Below are positions 58,518-64,000 of a DNA stretch of 64,000 nucleotides, piece by piece; within the stretch, counting starts at the first letter, position 1; every line of letters starts with the position of its first letter. Source of the DNA: Mercurialis annua (Eukaryota > Streptophyta > Magnoliopsida > Malpighiales > Euphorbiaceae); contig NC_065570.1 in the NCBI RefSeq assembly GCF_937616625.2, positions 40,059,665 to 40,123,664 of the forward strand. The letters are read 5' to 3'. Both the position numbers and the translations under genes were made by a program. The notes beneath the pieces were generated by a model. It was not told the origin of the DNA. It was given only the letters and a program-made list of their open reading frames with translations, and ran no database searches.

Positions 58518-59547
58518 GAACAAAGGATCACTTTCACCCCTCATCTTGCGTCAAAGTATCAAAAAAGTCCAAAGCTGGAAAACCGGATCACTTATACCCT
58601 GAACTTGTGTAAACCGGCTCAAAAAGCCCCTTATGCTGATGTGGCACCTTAATTGGAGAGTGAGCTTTTAATTAATATTTTTTATTCTAATTAATCTCAA
58701 TTAAATCCTAATTAATTGCAATTAAAACCTAATAAATTACAATTAATCCCTAGTTAATTTAGGGGTCTTTTTAGCCTTTTTGCCAAATTTTTTTCTAATT
58801 TTTTTTTTGCTCCGGCGAGAAGGAGGAGGAGCCTCCTCGCCGGAGCTGTTCTTGACAGATCCTCACCTGAGGATCTGTAACAGATCCTCAGACGAGGATC
58901 TGCAGATCCTCGCGCGGATCTGTCAAGAACAGATCCTCGCGCGCGAGGATCTTTCAACAGATCCTCCGGCGAGGATCTGTACAGATCCTCGTCGGAGGAT
59001 CTCAAGAACAGATCCTCAGGTGAGGATCTGTTAACAGATCCTCACCTGAGGATCTGTGACCCGCGGGTCTGGAAGAACAGACCCGCGGGTCTGTATTTTA
59101 AAAAAAAATTAAAAAAAATTAATTTTTTTATGTATATTAAAAAATTAGGGTTGATTCATTAATATTTTAATTTTTGGGGTTAATTAGTTAATTCAGATTT
59201 TAAAATTTGGAGATTAATTTGTTATATATTAAAAATTAGAGGGTTAATTTGTTGTTTTAGATTTTAGAATAATAGGGATTAAATTGTACTTTTTTAATTA
59301 TAAGTTTTAATTTGTAATGTTTAAAAAAAATAAGGACCATTTTCAACTTTTTTCTATCAAAAACCACCCTTAGTAACAAAACCAATATGAAAAACCGGAG
59401 AGTGTAGTACACTCTCTTAGGTGAGAGTGGGGAGGGGGGGTTTTGACCCGTTTTACACAAGTTCATGGTATAAGTGATCCCTTTTTTCAGCTTTGGACTT
59501 TTTTGATACTTTGACACAAGTTCGGGGGTGAAAGTGATCCTTTGTTC
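58518..59547. mobile_element. 1.03-kb MULE-type foldback element carrying a palindrome array
   Basis: The exact 10-mer GAGAATACCA flanks it (58508-58517 and 59548-59557). Ends GAACAAAGGATCACTTTCAC and its inverse; arms of about 100 bases share TCAAAGTATC, AAAAAAGTCCAAAGCTG and GATCACTTATACC. The AT-rich interior surrounds a GC-rich block of hairpins at 58810-59090. A 10-bp duplication and long arms fit a MULE-derived MITE. No transposase. Confidence 0.85.
58840..59090. repeat. palindrome array CAGATCCTC-N-GAGGATCTG with variable centres
   Basis: Eight successive hairpin units with conserved arms CAGATCCT/AGGATCTG and different centres (CACCTG, CAGACG, CGCG, CGCGCGCG, CCGGCG, CGTCGG, CAGGTG, CACCTG), separated by 0-6 bases. 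They are followed by two units of AGACCCGCGGGTCT. Just before it, CTCCGGCGAG at 58811-58820 pairs with CTCGCCGGAG at 58837-58846. Confidence 0.9.
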
Positions 59548-59964
59548 GAGAATACCATATGACCATAGCCGAACTTCTCCAACCACGGAGTCCTGCCATG
59601 GATAGCGGAAGTTGGTGGCCAGATTTTTTTTAAAGTAGCAGAAGAAATGGAATTGAAGGTAGTCGGAGTATGGAAAAGTTCAAGGCGAACGGAATTAATA
59701 TTTTATTTTAATTTGTTAATTAATTAAATTTTTATTATTTATTTAATAATATTTGAGGATAATTTGAAGATGGTTGATTTTCTCGAAATCACACATCGTT
59801 CGATTTTCTCAAAACTATAATTTTTTTAAAATTAAATTATTAAAAATATAATTTTAAATTTTTTTATCTAAAATTTGATTAAATTATAAATAAATTATTT
59901 AAATTAATTAAAATTTTAAATAATGGAGAAGAATCAATTTATTTAACGTGCCCCTGCATTTTTT
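59548..59964. other. intergenic spacer, nothing recognised
   Basis: The first 100 bases continue the host sequence interrupted by the foldback element. The rest is AT-rich with no ORF. Confidence 0.4.
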
Positions 59965-60400
59965 TCAGTCTATCTTTTCAAGGGGTCCATAGATATCTTA
60001 CTCAAATAATTGAGGGACAAATTCCTTCTCAGTCACTCACATAGTTACTCTCATATCCAACGGCAGTTTATTCCATTATCCTATTAAAGATAATGTAAGA
60101 TTGTATTAAAAATGTGAAATAGTTATGTAGAAATCTATGGTGATTTTAAGGTCAAAAAATTGGTTTAATATTACTATAATGAAAGATACTTATGACACGG
60201 ATCTATGTAGTCTTCTCATGACAGGTCATTCAGTGCTTCATTTCCTAAATGTAACCAATCATTTAACTTAATATTGTACATGATTAGTAAAACATAATTA
60301 TCAGTCAACATCATACCCTTCAAGTATTTAATTATAATATATAATGATAATAATATCCAACTAATATATAACAAAAGGCAAAGTCAATACATGGTTAAAT
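59965..60400. mobile_element. partial copy of the right-edge copia-type LTR
   Basis: Matches 63450-64000 over most of its length with many substitutions. Shared blocks include CATAGATATCTTACTCAAAT, GACAAATTCCTTCTCAGT, ATTCCATTATCCT and TACATGATTAGTAAAACATA. It lacks the 5' portion seen after 62553. No internal coding region adjoins it. Confidence 0.7.
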
Positions 60401-60559
60401 ATAATTAACCTAGTGTATATCACTAACTGTAATTCAGTTCACAGTATATATTTAAACAAGGTTGTGAGTCGAGATTAATACCATAGCTGTCTGTTAGGAA
60501 ATTAGTGGTTTATAGTTTTTATTATATGCGATTTTAATATTCAATTGTAAAAGTATAGA

Positions 60560-61193
60560 CTCATTCAGAAGTATTTATATTTCTGACCCATTCAATATTT
60601 TCTTTTCAGGTCATCAAGTTACGAGGTCGGGCTTCCATAATAATTCCAGAAGTTAATGTCAATTATATTTATAGAGCTGCAAGTAGTTAGGTATCAGAAA
60701 GTTTGTCTTTCTTTTTACAGTAGTTCACTTTATTTTTACATGACTCTGATTTGAACTACGATATATGTATAAGTTTTAAAAGCTGCGATATTTAATAAAA
60801 GATAAACTATTACCAGTATTGCGTGTTTTATTCTTGTATATGTTATTACAAAGGTTTTGGTATTATTTTAAAATAGGGTGACCTATGTTATAAGACTAGT
60901 AAGTTACCGCCTAGTTTCTAAAGTAATAATACCAGTTTTCATATACTGTTTACATTGTATTCGGACATGCTAATATGTTATTTGAAGTGACAATTACGCC
61001 CTATTACTAGTTTTCATATAATGTTTACATGATTGTGTTTTCAGTAAAGGTTTTACGAATCAAGTTGAAAACCTTTTAATGTTTTTAAAACGTAAAATAT
61101 TTAATGAGGGGCTTAGGCTTGCTACAGGTTTGGAAGCTACCACTCCTATTCCTTAGAGCCGGTCTCGACTCATGGAATTGGATTGTGACAAAA
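60560..61193 (+). mobile_element. diverged LTR end related to the inner gag-only element
   Basis: The last 85 bases (about 61108-61193, GGCTTAGGCTTGCTACAGG to ATTGTGACA) match the inverse of the inner element's LTR start (35823-35910), with the order gctaccactcc, ttcc, tag, gccgg, ctcatgg preserved. The left boundary is uncertain because similarity fades. Confidence 0.6.
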
Positions 61194-61200
61194 AAAAGTA

Positions 61201-61372
61201 GGGGTAATGTCATAAAAATTCACCAACTTTACATGTACGCCTTTTAAAACTTGTCATAAACATATATCAACTTTCATTTTTTTTGAAATCGATTCACGGT
61301 GTTGAGGTGGCACTCATTCATTAGTGTAATTTGTTTAACTGGAGGTCTTCTTAACGAATGAATGAATGCTAA
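61201..61372. mobile_element. left half of a GGGTTAATGT-type MITE
   Basis: GGGGTAATGTCATAAAAATTCACCAACTTTACATGT closely follows the left arm of the MITE at 51002-51307, and the middle (GTGGCACTCATTC, AACGAATGAATG) also matches. The right arm is missing. Confidence 0.65.
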
Positions 61373-61379
61373 GTTATCA

Positions 61380-61960
61380 TCAGTGTGTACATGATCCACT
61401 CTAACAGCCTTTGTTGAGATGGATTCTCTAATAGTGTTTTGCTTACGACGTATCTGTCGTTTCTTACCGTAACAGTAATGCTTCTCAATTTTTGCAGTAT
61501 TCACGGTTCATCACAATGGAGCAAGGTATCAATCTTTCTCATAAAGGAATCTTAGTATGTAGGCCTTTTAGCCATCCTGCTTCTTCACTAGCAGCAGCTA
61601 GAATTATCATTTTTGACTCCATGGTGGATTGGGATAAATTATCTGTTTCTTTGATTTCTAAGAAAGAGCTCCACCAGAAATACTAAAAATATAACGACTC
61701 GTAACTTTGGAATCTTCGGACAATATATTTCAATATTCATCACTATATCCTTCAAGGACATAATGATTATTCTGATAATGTAACCCAAGGTTAATGGTTC
61801 TTTTAAGGTATCTCATTACCCTTTCAAGAGCAGGTCTATGATCAAAACTAGGTCTATTAGGAAGCCTGCACAATAATCCAATGAAATAATATCGAGTTTA
61901 GTACAATTAATGACATATCGAAGGCTGCAAATGATGCTCGCTGATAGGAGTAAAATTACT
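61380..61960 (-). pseudogene. Ty1/copia RNase H fragment
   Basis: On the minus strand, blocks of a copia polyprotein C-terminus appear in order. RVMRYLKRTINLGLHYQNN and LEGYSDEYW come first (about 61850-61730), matching the RYLKGT...LxGYSDADW region. After frameshifts come an AASEEAGWLKGL-like block (about 61610-61570) and KHYCYGKKRQIRRKQNTIRE with RVDHVHTDDNLA (about 61485-61395), matching the HI..K..HIR end. No RT or integrase core was found. Long dead. Confidence 0.75.
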
Positions 61961-62547
61961 CCTATATTCCGAGTCGTTTTTAAGCGTCTTTAATCACTTT
62001 TATCGTATTATTCATACATTATTTAGTGTTTTTATGCTTTATGGTGTGTGTTAGTATTTCAACGAATTATTTAGTAATTATGAAGTGTTTTGAGAAATAA
62101 AGAGTATAAATCGTGGATTAGATCGAAGTCGTGAAGTTTAGGAATGAAGAAAGCACATTTGCACACATGAAAATCTAACCCCGACGCATTCATTAACAAT
62201 TTTGGAGCCGTTAAAGACTCCAATTGACTTCATGTTCTCTATAAGAAATAAAGTATACATCCTAAGCTTTCCAGCGGTTCAAGAACCGACTCATTTAGAG
62301 TTTTCTACATCGAGTTATGAAGTTTTGAAGTTAGTAGTTTTGCAGTTGGAATTAGGGTCTCGAACGAGACCTGAATGTCTCGAACGAGAAAAGCATCGAA
62401 ACCTTCAATTTAAGCCATGTCTCAAACGAGACATGCATTGTCTCGAACGAGACATGAGAAAAAGGACTAAATCAGTGTTCGAATTGGATTCTTCTCCTAT
62501 TTCAACTTCAACGCAACTCCTAATACAATTTCAACTTGTATTAGGAG
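61944..62547. repeat. LTR-like fragment bracketed by hairpins, with a palindrome array
   Basis: Begins with a 10-bp stem palindrome ATAGGAGTAA-AA-TTACTCCTAT (61944-61965) and ends with CTCCTAATACAA-N7-TTGTATTAGGAG (62517-62547). Between them is non-coding sequence with GTCTCGAACGAGAC units. The style (TGATAGGAGT start) resembles the LTR start of some plant gypsy elements, but no partner LTR lies in the window. Confidence 0.5.
62364..62456. repeat. palindrome array TGTCTCGAACGAGACA
   Basis: Four units: GTCTCGAACGAGAC at about 62367, TGTCTCGAACGAGA at about 62387, TGTCTCAAACGAGACA at about 62420, and TGTCTCGAACGAGACA at about 62440. Unit ends differ slightly while the GTCTC/GAGAC arms are kept. 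Confidence 0.8.
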
Positions 62548-62552
62548 TAATA

Positions 62553-63078
62553 TTGTTGGGTTTTATAGGTTCATGACGCAGCGAAATTTCAAAAATTTAT
62601 CTAAAAACCCAAACCAAGATCCATGTAATTCGAATTAACAGAATAAGTACTTACTTGTATGTCGAATTCAACAGCAATGTAGGAAGGAAGGAGGTGGTTC
62701 ACTTTGGTGATACCTGGCCTCGGATCAGAAACGCCTCCAAAAGAACGCGTCCTCTACGAGTATCCACACGAACAGATCTTAGCCAAAACTAGTGCTTGTG
62801 TGCTAGCACTATTGCTTCACAAGCAATTTCGAATTTTAGTGATTTAGTGAATAATGAATTTCGTGATTCTCAAACCAATTGCTTAATGTGTATTTATAGT
62901 GATACAATAACACTAGGGTTTGAGACAAATTCGAATTTCAATCTCATTGCAATTCTTACAAGTTTATGTTTATCAAAAACTCCTTTTTGATAATCATCCA
63001 TATATATTAATTACTATATTTATTATCTTCCAAAAAATAATAAATTAAGAAAAACACTTATCCTTAAATTTCGAATTA

Positions 63079-63111
<33 letters not shown>

Positions 63112-64000
63112 CACTTAATCACATTGGGCTTGTATAACCCATAACTGTTTTGGGCCTGTTCTTAGTGTGCGACCCTGTAGGTTCATATAACGTTGGAAGT
63201 AGGCTCGAATTCCCTATTTCAGCCCACAAGTCATAAGTGGTCTCTAGCAAGACATTATGACTACCCAAGTTATACGAATATCGATAATCCGATTTAACCA
63301 TTTACAATAATATTTTAATCCCTTTGTCTCTCCATATCTAGATTGAATATAAGGCATAGTTCTGTCATCCTTATAATATTCAATCATTAGTTTCTTGACT
63401 CTAAGTAGACTTAAAATGATAACTCCTTATCAATTAGCATGGCCATGCATTTCCTTCAGTCTATCTTCTTTAAGGGGCCCATAGATATCTTACTCAAATA
63501 AATGAAGGACAAATTCCTTCTCAGTAACTCACATTTCTCACATAGTTACTTTCATATCCAATGACAATCTATTCCATTATCCTGTTAAAGATAATGTAAG
63601 ACTGTATCAAAATATGAAATAGCTATGTAGAAATCCATGATGATTTCAAGGTCAAAGGATTATACTAATAGAACTGTAATGAGAATTACTTATGACAGTG
63701 ATCTATGTAGTATTCTCACAGTGGGTCATCCAGTGCCTTATTTCTCAAATAGCAACTATGATTTGACTTAATATCTCATATACATGATTAGTAAAACATA
63801 ATCATCAGTCAACATCATACTAGTCTCAATGTTCTATTAAAACTAGGGATAGATGGTATATAATTCTTTTATTAAACCTAAGGGTTCTACTATCAAGTCA
63901 CATATTTGATGACCTTAAAAAGAATTAACCATTCAAGTATTTTAATCATTAATATAAAATGATAAAAACTGCCAATCAATAAATAACAAAATGATAAAGT
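62553..64000. mobile_element. copia-type LTR running off the right edge
   Basis: Starts TGTTGGGTTTTATAGG. About 63215-63275 (AAGTGGTCTCTAGCAAGACA, TTATGACTACCC) is a word combination I associate with long plant copia LTRs. The section from 63450 is repeated at 59965-60400. Neither the other end nor coding sequence is in the window, so identity and strand remain open. Confidence 0.55.
63078..63105. repeat. (AT)n microsatellite
   Basis: Short AT dinucleotide tract within the right-edge LTR-like sequence. Confidence 0.8.

Noticed and set aside
58754..59034. Open frames through the 58.8-59.1 kb block on both strands
   Set aside because: They translate the palindromic repeat, cross element boundaries and have no domain.
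58840..59090. Possible CRISPR array
   Set aside because: Units are palindromes with 4-8 base centres and 0-6 base gaps; there are no 25-40 base spacers and the genome is a plant.

Overview
The window is nuclear DNA from a flowering plant, almost certainly a eudicot. The support is AT-rich intergenic DNA, GT-AG introns, two plant gene families with full exon sets, and many plant-type transposable elements (Ty3/gypsy, Ty1/copia, LINE, SINE-like, MULE-type MITEs). The species cannot be named from the sequence alone.

Only two genes look intact. The first (2752-13863, +) is a 22-exon importin-beta family gene. Its spliced reading frame stays open for 1043 codons and matches the plant nuclear import receptor SAD2/EMA1. 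The second (52890-55641, +) is a 6-exon, 584-codon inositol transporter of the INT4 type. Between them, on the minus strand, lie two tandem broken copies (14759-15978 and 17983-20520) of a plant-specific gene of unknown function; its family members start with MAY(I/V)PPHKRHSKD.

The centre, 23.8-47.1 kb, is a stack of LTR retrotransposons. A non-autonomous Tat/Grande-like element (23848-30587, minus; TSD ATTCT) keeps gag-protease and carries a separate ORF in the opposite direction, with its own promoter-like sequence. An outer gag-pol gypsy element (32142-46895, +; TSD AATTA) sits inside a MULE-type foldback MITE (31908-47117). That gypsy element is split in its pol by an inner gag-only element with 2.6-kb LTRs (35823-45425, minus; TSD ATATT). 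LTR divergence by eye is about 5%, 2.7% and 0.3% respectively, so the inner element is very recent and the order of insertion fits the nesting.

The flanks hold smaller debris: a LINE remnant (485-1865), a degenerate LTR-element remnant inside the long intron 12 of the importin gene, a tRNA-derived SINE-like head (16301-16378), a 189-bp solo LTR (51537-51725), at least six foldback MITEs, several with exact target duplications, copia RNase H debris (61380-61960) and a copia LTR running off the right edge.

The most unusual pattern is that four unrelated repeats each contain an array of short DNA palindromes. They lie at 37438-37620 (repeated at 44391-44574), 56568-56722, 58840-59090 and 62364-62456. 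Within an array the arms or the centre vary from unit to unit while the dyad symmetry is kept.
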